From assembly GCA_945878355.1 (NCBI GenBank), contig CAMCTC010000009.1, forward strand, positions 1 through 64,000: a stretch of 64,000 nt of DNA. The letters are read 5' to 3'. Position numbers and translations under genes: made by a program. Source of the DNA: Bordetella parapertussis. Lineage in GTDB: Bacteria; Pseudomonadota; Gammaproteobacteria; Burkholderiales; Burkholderiaceae_C. The notes under the pieces were generated by a model that was not told where the DNA came from, did not search any database, and saw only the letters and a list, made by a program, of their open reading frames with translations. This document shows positions 29,016 through 41,758 of the stretch, piece by piece. Position 1 is the first letter of the stretch, and each line of letters starts with the position of its first letter.

Positions 29016-30608
29016 CTACTGGGGTCTGGCGCCGTCGCGCTGCGGGCCACGGCCATCGCGACCCTCAGGCTTGGGGGCTGGATCGCGCGGACGGACCACC
29101 GGCTCGGGCGTCACCGCCGCAGGCGGCGTGACCGGCGTGACCGGCGCGGGCGTCGCCTGGGCAGGTGGTGCTGGTCGAGGGGATGGGCCTGTCGTCGGAG
29201 CCGGCGGTACAAGCGTCGGCCTGGTCTCGTCTCGGTCGCGGCGAGTTGGCGGCACCTCGGTTTTCAGAGCTGGCAACAAGGGCTGCGTGGACGGTGAAGC
29301 AACAGGCCCGACACGGTCCGCGGGCGGCCTTTCAGGCGGTCTGTCAGGCGATCTGTCAGGCGGCCTTTCAGGCCCATGCCGTCCACGCTCGCGACCTTCG
29401 ATTTCGTGGGGTGCCGTGCCGTGCCGCCGCTCAAACTCGCGCGGCGGAAGAGGTCTGACCGGTTGAGGTGCCGGTTGAGGTGCCACATGGCGCGGCGGCG
29501 GGTTCACGATGATCGGTATCACCACCCGCGGCGGCGGCGGCCGCCGCCCAGCGTGCGGACCAGGCGCTGGCGCAACGAACCAGCCTCTGTGGGCCGGGGC
29601 GTAGCGCACCGGATGGTGGCGTGGGCCCGGCGACCAGCACCAGCGGCCTTGCCACATCACCCAGGATCCGTAATGAAACGGCGCAAACCCCCAGGGTGCG
29701 GCATCGATCCAGGTCCAGCCCCAAGGTGCCACCCAGGCCCAGCGTCCATCATGGAATGGCGCCCAGCCCGGCGCCACCGCGCGAGGCTGCCAGACCTCGC
29801 CGTGCTCGGGATGTGTCACCCAGTCGCCATGGCGGTCGAGATCTTGCCAACCGCTCATGGTGGGCGGCACGTGGCGCGCCGTGCTGGGCGCATCGTCCAG
29901 CCGCTCATCGCGGGCCACCCAGTCGGCAAATACATCCCGGTCAACCGGTGCCCAGGCGTAACGGGTCACCCCATTGGCGAGGTCCAACCACAGATCGGCG
30001 CGACGCCCCGCAGGGATCGTCAAGGCGCTGTCGCGGCCGACAAAACGCAACTCGCCGCGCCAGACGCTGGCCTGGGTGGCCGGCGTGTTGGCCTTCGGTT
30101 GCCGGTCGAAGCGGTAGTGCCCTGGCGATGTCGGCAGCCAGCGGCCTTCGATCGTCTTCAGTTCGACGCTGGGATGGCGGCCAGGCAGCGGATCGGTCAA
30201 GCGCAAGGCCAGGCTGCCGGACTGCAACCAAAGCACCAAGCCTTGCTCATCCAAACGCTGCAGCGTCAGTTCGACATCAGCGCCCAATCGGACCGTGCTG
30301 CTGCCCAGGTGCAGCTCGGCTCGACCGTCGGGTCCGGTACGCAGGCGATCGCCAGCGGCCAGCGGCCAATTGCGCAACACCTGCTGCGTGGTGCCAATCC
30401 AGCCACCGCTGTCGCGGTCATACCAACTCACGTCGCCCGCCAAGGCCTTCAGGCTGCCGGCAAAAACCGGCAACTCACTGACCTGGGCGAGCAAGCAGCC
30501 CGGCGCAGTGACCAGCAACATGCTGAAAAACCAACTCTTCAGCCTGGCAGACCAAGACATGGCCCGGCGCGTCAGCCTCAGGTCACGGACCGTGTTGGCA
30601 AGCTTCAT
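29016..30608 (-). CDS. FecR-domain secreted protein with Trp-rich repeats (DUF6600-like)
   Basis: A 530-residue exported protein. After a signal peptide (WFFSMLLVTAPGCLLAQ) comes a FecR-like beta domain (about 45-240; GDVSWYDRDSGGW, LRTGPDGRAELHLGSSTVRL). Next is a Trp-rich region (about 270-370) with repeats such as GWAPFHDGRWAWVAPWGWTW and GFAPFHYGSWVMWQGRWCW. The long C-terminal tail is rich in proline and arginine, with PDRSPDRPPERPPAD-type repeats and no recognised domain. Function unknown; the FecR part suggests a cell-surface or periplasmic sensing/binding role. The stop lies in a 15-bp tandem duplication (28998-29012 and 29013-29027). Confidence 0.82.
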   Translation of the reverse strand: MKLANTVRDLRLTRRAMSWSARLKSWFFSMLLVTAPGCLLAQVSELPVFAGSLKALAGDVSWYDRDSGGWIGTTQQVLRNWPLAAGDRLRTGPDGRAELHLGSSTVRLGADVELTLQRLDEQGLVLWLQSGSLALRLTDPLPGRHPSVELKTIEGRWLPTSPGHYRFDRQPKANTPATQASVWRGELRFVGRDSALTIPAGRRADLWLDLANGVTRYAWAPVDRDVFADWVARDERLDDAPSTARHVPPTMSGWQDLDRHGDWVTHPEHGEVWQPRAVAPGWAPFHDGRWAWVAPWGWTWIDAAPWGFAPFHYGSWVMWQGRWCWSPGPRHHPVRYAPAHRGWFVAPAPGPHAGRRPPPPRVVIPIIVNPPPRHVAPQPAPQPVRPLPPREFERRHGTAPHEIEGRERGRHGPERPPDRSPDRPPERPPADRVGPVASPSTQPLLPALKTEVPPTRRDRDETRPTLVPPAPTTGPSPRPAPPAQATPAPVTPVTPPAAVTPEPVVRPRDPAPKPEGRDGRGPQRDGARPQ

Positions 30609-30795
30609 GATCAACCCCCACCACTCGACAAGAGTGGCCTGTTGATACAACGCGGCCGGAGCACTCAGCGCTGACGACCAAAACGTGTCGGCGTTCAAAT
30701 GCCGCGCAACTGGGGCCAGATGGCAGGCTTTGGCCGCCTGTCAATCCACCGCCCGGGCAGTGCGCCGCTATGAAGCTTGGGCGCAAGCTGCGGTG

Positions 30796-31335
30796 TCAGT
30801 CATCGCTGGCGTTGTCACCGAGCTCCGGGAACAGCACGCTGGTGTAGCCGAGCTGGGTCAGGTCACGCATACGGGTCGGGTAGAGGCGACCGATCAGGTG
30901 ATCGCACTCGTGCTGCACCACCCGGGCATGAAAGCCCTCAGCCTCGCGCTCGATCGCTCGCCCCTGCAGGTCCAGCCCGGAGTAGCGGATACGGGTCCAG
31001 CGCGGCACCAGGCCGCGCAGACCAGGCACAGACAAGCAGCCCTCCCACCCGTCCACCTCGTCCTCAGACAGCGCTGTGATCTGCGGGTTGAGCAGCACCG
31101 TCAGCGGCAGCGGTGGCGCATCAGGGTAGCGCTGGTTGTGCTCGAAACCAAAGATCACGAGTTGCAGGTCGACGCCGATCTGCGGCGCGGCCAGACCGGC
31201 ACCGTTGGCGGCAACCATGGTCTCGTGCATGTCGTCGACCAGCGCCGCCAGCTCGGCGGTGCCGAAAGCGCGCACCGGCTGCGCCACCCGCAGCAAGCGC
31301 GCATCGCCCATTTTCAGAATCTCACGAACAGCCAT
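30796..31335 (-). CDS. def: Peptide deformylase
   Basis: Removes the N-formyl group from new proteins. The 179-residue product has all three metal-site motifs: [21 protein letters not shown] (Cys ligand) and [11 protein letters not shown] (two His ligands and catalytic Glu). It lies 60 bp after ligA and may be the last gene of the smc-zipA-ligA group. No fmt gene is adjacent, so this may be a second deformylase copy. Confidence 0.96.
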   Translation of the reverse strand: MAVREILKMGDARLLRVAQPVRAFGTAELAALVDDMHETMVAANGAGLAAPQIGVDLQLVIFGFEHNQRYPDAPPLPLTVLLNPQITALSEDEVDGWEGCLSVPGLRGLVPRWTRIRYSGLDLQGRAIEREAEGFHARVVQHECDHLIGRLYPTRMRDLTQLGYTSVLFPELGDNASDD

Positions 31336-31395
31336 GACCGCATCTCCTCAAAAAATTGAAACCTGTACGCAGGTGGATGTCGAACCCGTGCCGGG

Positions 31396-34528
<3,133 letters not shown>

Positions 34529-34532
<4 letters not shown>

Positions 34533-37500
34533 GCTGCCTCCGCCAGGCCGACGGCCACTTCCATGTCCACCGCCACGATCCGTGACACCCCTTGCTCTTG
34601 CATCGTCACCCCTATCAATTGCTCGGCCATTTCCATCGCGATCTTGTTGTGGCTGATGAACAAGAACTGAGTACCTTTGCGCGACATCTCGTCCACCAGC
34701 CTGGCGTAGCGCTCGGTGTTGGCATCATCCAGCGGTGCATCGACCTCGTCGAGCAGGCAGAACGGTGCCGGGTTGAGCATGAAGATCGCGAACACCAGCG
34801 CGATCGCTGTCAGCGCTTTCTCGCCACCCGACAGCAGGTGGATGGTCGAGTTCTTCTTGCCCGGCGGCTGGGCCATCACCTGGACGCCAGCGTCCAGGAT
34901 CTCGTCGCCGGTCATCTGCAGCCGAGCCGTGCCGCCACCGAACAAGCTGGGGAACATCCGGCCGAAATGCTCGTTGACCTGGTTGAAGGTCGCGCCCAGC
35001 AGGTCGCGCGTCTCGAGGTCGATCTTGTGGATGGCATCCTCGAGCGTGTTGATCGCATCGGTCAGGTCGGCGTATTGCGCATCGAGAAAAGTCTTGCGCT
35101 CGCGCGAAGCGCTGAGCTCGTCGAGCGCGGCCAGGTTGACCGCACCCAGCGCGCTGATCTCGCGCGCGATGCGATCGATCTCGCCCTGCAAGCCCCAGAG
35201 CTTGACCTGCCCGGCCTCAATCTCGGCCGCCAGCGCCTCCAGATCGACCTGGGCCGCCACCAGTTGCTCGAGGTACTGCGCACCACCGAGCTGAGCGGCC
35301 TGGGCTTCGAGCTGCAGCTTGGTGATCTCGTCGCGCAAGGGCTGCAAGCTGCGCTCGAACTGCATGCGCTGCTCGTCGGCCGATCGCAACTGGGCCGACA
35401 GCCCGTCGTAGGCGCTGCGCTGGGCACCCAGCGCCTGCTCGCGCTCGAGCTTGAGTGCGAGCGCTGTTTGCAAACCGGCCTGCGCCGCAGCATCGTTGAG
35501 CGATCCGAGCTCGAGTTCGAGCTGCTCGCCGGCCTGGGCGTTGCTGGCGGCCTGATGCTCAGCGGTTTCGATCACGCGCTGCAATTCGGCGCGACGCGCC
35601 TCCAGCGCGCGGGCCTGGAACTGAGACTCCTGCGCCCTGCGCTCCAGCGCCCGACCCTGCTCGCGCGCGTCAGCCAACTTGCGCTCGGCGGCCATCACGG
35701 CTTCCTCGAGTTCGGCGTGACGCTCCTGGTGGTTGGCGAGTTGCAGGTCCAGCTCTTCAAACCGCGCTTCGCCAATGGCCTGTCGCTCGTCCAGCGCTTC
35801 GAGCTGGCCATCGATCTCGGCCAACTCGGCGTCGAGCTGGCCGCTTCTGGCCTGGGTGGCTTGGGCTTGCTGGGTCAGCCGCAGCAGCTCGACCTGCAAC
35901 TGGTGGGCCAGGGTCTGGGCCTCGGCAGCCTCACGGCGCGACACGACCAGCCGCAGGTTGGCCTCGGTGCATGCGGCCTCGATGCGAACCAGTGCGCCAC
36001 GCGCTTGTTCGCTGATCAGCGCCTGGGCACGGCTCTGGCGATCGAGGTTCTCGATCTCCTGGGCCCGCGCCAGCAGACCAGCTTGCTCGGAATCAGGGGC
36101 GTAGAAAGCCACTGCATGGGCGCTGACGGCATGGCCATCGCGCGTCATCATGACCTCGCCGCGGCCTAACTCGGCGCGTTGGGCCAACGCCTGGTCCAAG
36201 CTGGTCGAGGTGTACACGCCTTCCAGCCAATCGCAAAGCAAAGCCTTCAGACCAGCGTCATCGATGTTCTGGCCCAGCCGAAGCTGGTCTGACAATTTCG
36301 GCAACGCTGCAGCGCCGCTGCTCACCACCGCCGCGTCGACCGGCAAGGTATAGAACGCCAGCCGGGCCGGCGGGGCATCGCTGGCGAAAGCGCGAACAGT
36401 GTCGATGCGGCCCACCGCCAACGCGCCCAGTCGCTCGCGCAACACCGCCTCCAACGCGGTCTCCCAACCCGGCTCGATGTGAACCCGGGTCCACAGCCCG
36501 CTCAAGGACTCCAGGCCATGCCGGGCCAACCACGGCTTGAGCTTGCCCTCGGTCTGCACCTTGTCCTGCAAGGCGCGCAGTGCTGACAAGCGTGCGGACA
36601 ACTGGGCATGCAGGCCGGCCTCGTGGTTGGCGGCTTGCTGCTGCTCACGGCGCTGCTCGTCGAGCATCGGCGCCTGGTCTTGCAGCTCTTGCAACTGGGC
36701 CTCGGCGATGGCCTGGTTGTCGTCAGCCGCTGCGCTTCGGCCCTGCAATTCGCTGAGCTGCTGCAGCTCAGGAGGGGCCAGCGACTTGCGCTCGCCCTGC
36801 AAGCGTTCGCGGCGGCCGCGCAGCTGACGGGTCTGCTCGTCGACGTTGCGGCTGTCTGCTGCCAGCACCGAGATCTGCTGCTGCACCTGGTTGACTTGGG
36901 CGCGCTGGGTGTTGGCGCGGGCCTGAGCGGCGCGCAGCGCGTCCTCGACATCGGGTTGCGCAGCGGCTTGGTCCTCGGCCTGGGCCGACAGCAGTTCGGC
37001 CTGCTCCTGGGCCGATTCGATCTGCTCGGCGATCGTCTCGAGCTCTGCTTGCGCGTCGTCGTGACGCTGTTGCCACTGCCCCGTCTGGGATTGCAGGTCG
37101 ACCAGGCGTCGCTGCACCCGCTGCCGGCCTTCGACGACGTAGCGTATGCGTTCTTCCAGCCGACTTACCTCTAGCGAGGCCTCGGCCAACGCGCCTTGCG
37201 CACTGTGCAGGCCGTCGCTGGCGGCGTAGTGTGCTTGGCGCACGGTCTCCAGACCGGCCTCGACATGGCGCAGTTCGGCCAGCCGCGATTCGAGCGAATT
37301 GGTGGCCTCGAGCACGGCCAGCTGCACCCGCTGCGCTTCGGTGGCCGCATCGCGGTGCTTAAGGAACCAGAGCTGGTGCAGCTTGAGCGTGCCCGACGCC
37401 TGCAAGCGGTTGTAGCGGCTTGCGACCTCGGCCTGCTTCTCAAGCTTGTCGACATTGGCGTTGAGCTCGCGCAGGATGTCGTCGACCCGAATCAGGTTCT

Positions 37501-38065
37501 CGCGCGTGTCCTTGAGTCGGTTCTCGGTTTCGCGCCGGCGCTCCTTGTACTTGGACACGCCGGCGGCCTCTTCGAGGAACAGCCGCAATTCCTCGGGTCG
37601 CGACTCGATGATGCGGCTGATCGTGCCTTGGCCGATGATCGCGTAGGCGCGCGGCCCGAGGCCCGTGCCCAGGAAGACGTCCTGCACATCGCGACGACGC
37701 ACCGGCTGGTTGTTGATGAAGTAGCTGCTGCCGCCCTCGCGTGTGAGCACTCGCTTGACAGCGATGTCGGCAAAAGTGCTCCACTGGCCACCGGCGCGAG
37801 CGTCCTCGTTCGAGAACACCAGTTCGACGCTAGCGCGGCTGGCCGGTTTGCGCAAGCCCGAGCCGTTGAAGATCACGTCCTGCATGCTCTCGCCGCGCAA
37901 CTCGCTGGCCTTGCTCTCGCCCAGCACCCAGCGCACGGCATCCATGATGTTGGACTTGCCACAGCCGTTGGGACCGACCACGCCGACCCGCTGACCAGGC
38001 AGCGCAAAGGTGGTCGGCTCAGCGAACGACTTGAAGCCCGAGAGCTTGATCTGGTTCAGGCGCAT
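34529..38065 (-). CDS. smc: Chromosome segregation protein SMC
   Basis: A 1178-residue condensin ATPase. The N-terminal head has VGPNGCGKSNIMDAVRWVLG (Walker A) and GTGLGPRAYAIIGQGTISRI. Long coiled coils (about 165-500 and 680-1030) flank the hinge (about 510-650, containing LESLSGLWTRVHIEPGWETA and AVGRIDTVRAFASDAPP). The C-terminal head has HLLSGGEKALTAIALVFAIF (signature) and FCLLDEVDAPLDDANTERYA (Walker B). It starts at ATG 38065, divergent from queF across a 164-bp gap with an AT-rich stretch near 38112-38140. It is probably first of smc-zipA-ligA-def. Confidence 0.97.
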
Positions 38066-38229
38066 GCGCGGAAGCTGCCTGCAACTCTCAAGGCCCGTCG
38101 GCCGAAAGCTGCAAGTATTTGATTTTTATGGGTTAATTGGACATCCGGGAGCAGCCCAATGAGCCGCGATGATAGCATCGCAACCCTTTTTCAGATCGCG
38201 CGCTGCCAACACCGCAGCCCAGACCCACC

Positions 38230-38712
38230 ATGGCCAAGAAAGCCGCCAAGAACGCAGCACCGGAGCGCAACGAACGTGCGATGCCTGCCAATCCGCCCAC
38301 TGCACCGTCCAAGGACTTGCTTGTCTTTGACAACCCGGCGCCCGGGCGAGACTACCTGATCCAGTTCCAGGTGCCCGAGTTCACCTGCCACTGCCCGCTG
38401 ACCGGCCAGCCAGACTTCGCCCACTTCACGATCGACTTGATCGCCGACACGCTGTGCCTGGAGCTCAAGAGCCTGAAGATGTATTTCTGGAGCTACCGCA
38501 ACGAGGGCGCGTTCCACGAGAAGGTCACCAACACCATCCTAGACGACATCGTCAAAGCGATCGCCCCACGTTTCGCCCGCATCACCGCGAAATGGTATGT
38601 GCGCGGCGGCATCTACACCAATGTGATCGCCGAGCACCGGATGCCGGGCTGGAAGCCCCAGCCTGCGGTCGAATTGCCGACGCTGACGATGGAGCGCGGG
38701 TTGCTGGCTTGA
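38230..38712 (+). CDS. queF: NADPH-dependent preQ0 reductase (7-cyano-7-deazaguanine reductase)
   Basis: Reduces preQ0 to preQ1 in queuosine biosynthesis. The 160-residue unimodular type has the catalytic cysteine and aspartate in [16 protein letters not shown] and the QueF motif [20 protein letters not shown], plus [15 protein letters not shown] at the C-terminus. The N-terminal ~25 residues are Ala/Lys/Pro-rich and may be dispensable. No preQ1 riboswitch was recognised upstream. Its stop TGA overlaps the TTG of the following MFS relic. Confidence 0.94.
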   Translation: MAKKAAKNAAPERNERAMPANPPTAPSKDLLVFDNPAPGRDYLIQFQVPEFTCHCPLTGQPDFAHFTIDLIADTLCLELKSLKMYFWSYRNEGAFHEKVTNTILDDIVKAIAPRFARITAKWYVRGGIYTNVIAEHRMPGWKPQPAVELPTLTMERGLLA

Positions 38713-39128
38713 TCGCTGCCGCGCCAAGCGCCGGCCCAGCGCAGGCCACTTGTTGGCCTGCGGTGCTCGCCGCCGTGCTGGGGGGTGTGGCGATCGGCAT
38801 GAATGTCGGCAAAGTGCCACTGGCCTTGCCGGCGATGCGCATCGAACTCGGTTTGACGCTGATGCAGTCGGGCTGGGTGTCCTCGATGCTGACCACGCTG
38901 GCAGTGGTCGCGGCCAGCGGCAATTGGGCGTCGGCGCGCTGGGTCACCGGCGGCGCAGCCTTGATCGGCTTGTTGCTTGGCTTGGCGGCACTGCGCGCAG
39001 AACGCCCCGCAATGAGACCAGGCAATCACCTCTCAAGCAAATGTGGCTTTGCCACTTTGCTTGATCCCCACGGGGGGCGGCCGGCTTCGGCCGGCCTTGG
39101 GGCGCTCAAGACCGTTGCCAAGCCGTGA
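38709..39128 (+). pseudogene. Internally deleted MFS transporter relic
   Basis: A reading frame starting at TTG (38709, overlapping the queF stop as TTGA) encodes about 100 residues of a membrane transporter. These are the first two MFS helices (WPAVLAAVLGGVAIGMNVG, then MLTTLAVVAASGNW) joined directly to what looks like the last helix (GGAALIGLLLGLAALRAE). About ten helices are missing with no stop or frameshift at the junction, consistent with an in-frame internal deletion. From about 39028 the frame reads into an interspersed repeat, which supplies an artificial tail (SSKCGFATLLDPHGG...). The frame ends overlapping the SET gene start. I call it non-functional. Confidence 0.75.
39032..39110 (+). 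repeat. Interspersed palindromic repeat, copy A
   Basis: A 79-bp element with two hairpins. The first arm TCAAGCAAATGTGGC pairs with GCCACTTTGCTTGA (one-base bulge). The second is GGCCGGCTTCGGCCGGCC. It is bounded by CTCAAG at both ends. Related copies occur in the opposite orientation at 57556-57618 and at the window edge at 63970-64000. The repeat lies at the truncated end of the MFS relic. Confidence 0.8.
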
Positions 39129-39550
39129 CGGTACCGACCCGGCCGGCATACCAGAAGTACGACGTCGCAGTGCACAAGAGCGGCATCGACGGCTTCGGTG
39201 TTTTCGCCGCCGAGCCCGTGCCCAAGCACCGCAAGATCGGCGAGATCCGCGGCGAGAGCATCAGCGTGGCCGAGGCCCGCAGACGAGCCATCGGCAAGCA
39301 GCGCATCATGATCGTCGAGGTCTCGGCGCGCAAAGCAATCGACGCATCGCGCAGCGACGATCCGATGCGCTTTACCAACCACTGTTGCAGCCCCAACGCC
39401 AGGTTGTCGATCCAGGGCGGCCGGATCGAGTTCTATGCAATGCGCGACATTGCGCCGGGGGAGGAGATCACCGTGAACTACGGCGAAACCCACCATGAAG
39501 GCCAACTGGCCTGCCGCTGTGGCGCAACCAACTGCAGCGGCTGGCTCTGA
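39125..39550 (+). CDS. SET-domain protein-lysine methyltransferase-like protein
   Basis: A 141-residue protein consisting essentially of a SET domain: the N-terminal GxG-type strand KSGIDGFGVFAAEPVPK, DPMRFTNHCCSPNARLSI (the RFxNHxCxPN motif that forms the pseudoknot), IEFYAMRDIAPGEEITVNYG with the catalytic tyrosine, and a post-SET-like cysteine cluster CRCGATNCSGWL. SET proteins transfer methyl from SAM to lysine side chains; bacterial members act on ribosomal or nucleoid proteins in some cases, but the target here is unknown. GTG at 39125 overlaps the stop of the MFS relic. It lies 28 bp before dapC. Confidence 0.88.
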   Translation: MTVPTRPAYQKYDVAVHKSGIDGFGVFAAEPVPKHRKIGEIRGESISVAEARRRAIGKQRIMIVEVSARKAIDASRSDDPMRFTNHCCSPNARLSIQGGRIEFYAMRDIAPGEEITVNYGETHHEGQLACRCGATNCSGWL

Positions 39551-39561
39551 AAGCACCATCG

Positions 39562-39578
39562 CCCGCGATAATCGCGGG
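39562..39578 (+). promoter_or_regulatory. Perfect inverted repeat abutting the dapC start codon
   Basis: CCCGCGA-taa-TCGCGGG is a perfect 7-bp inverted repeat whose last base directly touches the dapC ATG. There is no Shine-Dalgarno sequence in this stretch. The embedded GATAAT (39567-39572) resembles a -10 box, which would give a transcript starting at or near the ATG. Either a start-blocking RNA hairpin or an operator for a leaderless transcript is possible; both are inference. Confidence 0.45.
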
Positions 39579-40790
39579 ATGAATCCGCTGCTGGGCAAAC
39601 TCCACCCCTATCCCTTCGAACGCCTGCGCGCGTTGACCGCTGGGATTCAACCCAACCCGCGCTTGCGCCCCATCAGCCTGGGTCTGGGCGAACCGCGACA
39701 CGCCACGCCGGCACTGGTCGAGCAGGCGATGGTGGCCGGGCTCAAGGGCTTGTCGGCCTACCCACCCACCGCTGGCACACCGGCATTGCGCGAGGCCTGT
39801 GCCGGCTGGCTGCAGCGGCGCTACGGTGTGGCGGTCGATCCAGCGACCCAGTTGCTGCCAGTCAGCGGTTCGCGCGAGGCGCTGTTTGCGATCGCCCAAA
39901 CCGTCATCGATGCCAGCAAGCCAGGCGCGACCGTCGTCTGCCCCAATCCTTTCTACCAAATCTACGAAGGCGCTGCGATCCTGGCCGGCGCTTCGGTCGC
40001 GTTCGCCAACAGCGATCCATCACGCAACTTTGCCGCGCGCTGGGACCAGATCGACGACGCCACCTGGGCCAAAACCCAGTTGCTCTACGTCTGCTCGCCC
40101 GGCAACCCGACTGGCGCGGTGATGCCGCTGTCGGAATGGGCGCAGCTCTTCGAATTGAGCGACCGCCACGGCTTCGTGATCGCCAGCGACGAGTGCTATT
40201 CGGAGATCTATTTCCGCGACGAGCCGCCGCTGGGCGGACTTGAAGCCGCGGCCCAACTCGGCCGCAGCGATTTCCGCCGTCTGATCGCATTCACCTCGCT
40301 GTCCAAGCGCAGCAACGTGCCCGGTCTGCGCTCAGGCTTTGTCGCCGGTGACGCAGAGATCATCCGCAACTTCCTGCTCTACCGCACTTACCACGGCTCG
40401 GCGATGAGCCCGGTGGTGCAGTCAGCCAGCCTGGCGGCCTGGAACGACGAAGACCATGTGCTGGCCAACCGGGCGCTGTACCGAACCAAGTTCGCCCAAG
40501 TCACGCCGGTGCTGGAGCCGGTTTTGGACGTGGCCTTGCCCGACGCAGGTTTCTACCTCTGGGCTGCGCTGCCCGAGGTGGCGGGTCAGCCCGGCGACGA
40601 CATCGCTTACGCCTGCGAACTGTTGGCTCAATACAATGTGGCGGTTTTGCCCGGCAGCCTGCTGGCCCGCGACGCCCATGGCCAGAACCCCGGACGCGGG
40701 CGCATCCGCATGGCGCTGGTAGCCTCCACCGAAGAATGCCTGGAAGCTGCCCATCGCATCGCCGAATTCACCACCTCGTACCGACCTTGA
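39579..40790 (+). CDS. dapC: Succinyldiaminopimelate transaminase
   Basis: A PLP-dependent class I/II aminotransferase of 403 residues. It has the N-terminal [20 protein letters not shown] found in Dap[21 protein letters not shown], the Asp/Tyr-binding block [15 protein letters not shown] and the PLP lysine in [16 protein letters not shown]. The C-terminal [11 protein letters not shown] carries the substrate-binding arginine. It makes N-succinyl-LL-2,6-diaminopimelate using glutamate. Context (dapD and dapE directly downstream) supports this over other aminotransferase roles. Confidence 0.92.
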   Translation: MNPLLGKLHPYPFERLRALTAGIQPNPRLRPISLGLGEPRHATPALVEQAMVAGLKGLSAYPPTAGTPALREACAGWLQRRYGVAVDPATQLLPVSGSREALFAIAQTVIDASKPGATVVCPNPFYQIYEGAAILAGASVAFANSDPSRNFAARWDQIDDATWAKTQLLYVCSPGNPTGAVMPLSEWAQLFELSDRHGFVIASDECYSEIYFRDEPPLGGLEAAAQLGRSDFRRLIAFTSLSKRSNVPGLRSGFVAGDAEIIRNFLLYRTYHGSAMSPVVQSASLAAWNDEDHVLANRALYRTKFAQVTPVLEPVLDVALPDAGFYLWAALPEVAGQPGDDIAYACELLAQYNVAVLPGSLLARDAHGQNPGRGRIRMALVASTEECLEAAHRIAEFTTSYRP

Positions 40791-40815
40791 CGACCTCCAC
40801 GACCGAGCCGAAACC

Positions 40816-41640
40816 ATGACCCAGACACTGCAAACGACCATAGAACAAGCCTGGGACGACCGTGCCAGCATCGGACCCACCACTGCCGCGCCCGCCGTCC
40901 GCGAAGCGGTCGAATCGGTGATCGCCGACCTCAACGCCGGCCGCATCCGCGTCGCCGAGCGCCAGTCCGTCGGCCAGTGGACCGTCAACCAGTGGATCAA
41001 GAAGGCCGTGCTGCTGAGCTTCCGCCTCAACGACAACCAGATCATGCAGGCCGGCGAGCTGACCTTCTTCGACAAGGTGGCGACCAAGTTCTCGCACATG
41101 GACGCAGCCGCGCTGCAGGCCTCGGGCGTTCGTGTCGTGCCGCCAGCAGTGGCCAGGCGCGGCAGCTACCTCGCCAAAGGCGTCGTGCTGATGCCCAGCT
41201 ACGTCAACATCGGCGCCTATGTCGACGAGAACACCATGGTCGACACCTGGGCCACCGTGGGCTCTTGCGCTCAGATCGGCAAGAACGTGCACTTGTCGGG
41301 CGGCGTGGGCATCGGCGGCGTGCTCGAACCGCTGCAGGCCAACCCGACGATCATCGAGGACAACTGCTTCATCGGCGCCCGGTCCGAGGTGGTCGAAGGC
41401 GTGATCATCGAGGAGAACTCGGTCATCAGCATGGGCGTCTACATCAGCCAGAGCACCAAGATCTACAACCGCATGACCGGCGAAGTGAGCTACGGCCGAG
41501 TGCCTGCCGGTTCGGTCGTGGTCAGCGGTTCGTTGCCGGCAGTCGACGGCAGCCACAGCCTGTACTGCGCGGTGATCGTCAAGCGCGTGACGGCAGAGAC
41601 CCGCGCCAAGACCAGCATCAACGACTTGCTCCGACCCTGA
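40816..41640 (+). CDS. dapD: 2,3,4,5-tetrahydropyridine-2,6-dicarboxylate N-succinyltransferase
   Basis: Adds succinyl from succinyl-CoA in lysine/diaminopimelate synthesis. The 274-residue product has an N-terminal helical domain ([15 protein letters not shown]), then a left-handed parallel beta-helix of hexapeptide repeats ([60 protein letters not shown]) and the C-terminal [10 protein letters not shown]. The length is normal. It follows dapC by 25 bp. Confidence 0.97.
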   Translation: MTQTLQTTIEQAWDDRASIGPTTAAPAVREAVESVIADLNAGRIRVAERQSVGQWTVNQWIKKAVLLSFRLNDNQIMQAGELTFFDKVATKFSHMDAAALQASGVRVVPPAVARRGSYLAKGVVLMPSYVNIGAYVDENTMVDTWATVGSCAQIGKNVHLSGGVGIGGVLEPLQANPTIIEDNCFIGARSEVVEGVIIEENSVISMGVYISQSTKIYNRMTGEVSYGRVPAGSVVVSGSLPAVDGSHSLYCAVIVKRVTAETRAKTSINDLLRP

Positions 41641-41758
41641 ACTAAAACTATGTCCAGGATTGAACCGGCTCATCCGATGCGCGGGCACGGTGTTGGCAGT
41701 CCCAGCTCACGCCGATCCCCTCACATTGACGCAACCTAAACGCCCGCGCAGCGACAAG

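Noticed and set aside
34592..36169. 525-codon plus-strand frame opposite smc
   Set aside because: Leu/Gln-rich mirror of the SMC coiled coil; no independent features.
38066..38229. preQ1 riboswitch upstream of queF
   Set aside because: No preQ1-I or II type pattern (short hairpin followed by an A-rich tail ahead of the ribosome binding site) could be recognised.
41660..41758. 33-codon N-terminal extension of dapE (from 41660)
   Set aside because: It does not match the DapE N-terminus, and [14 protein letters not shown] at 41759 does.
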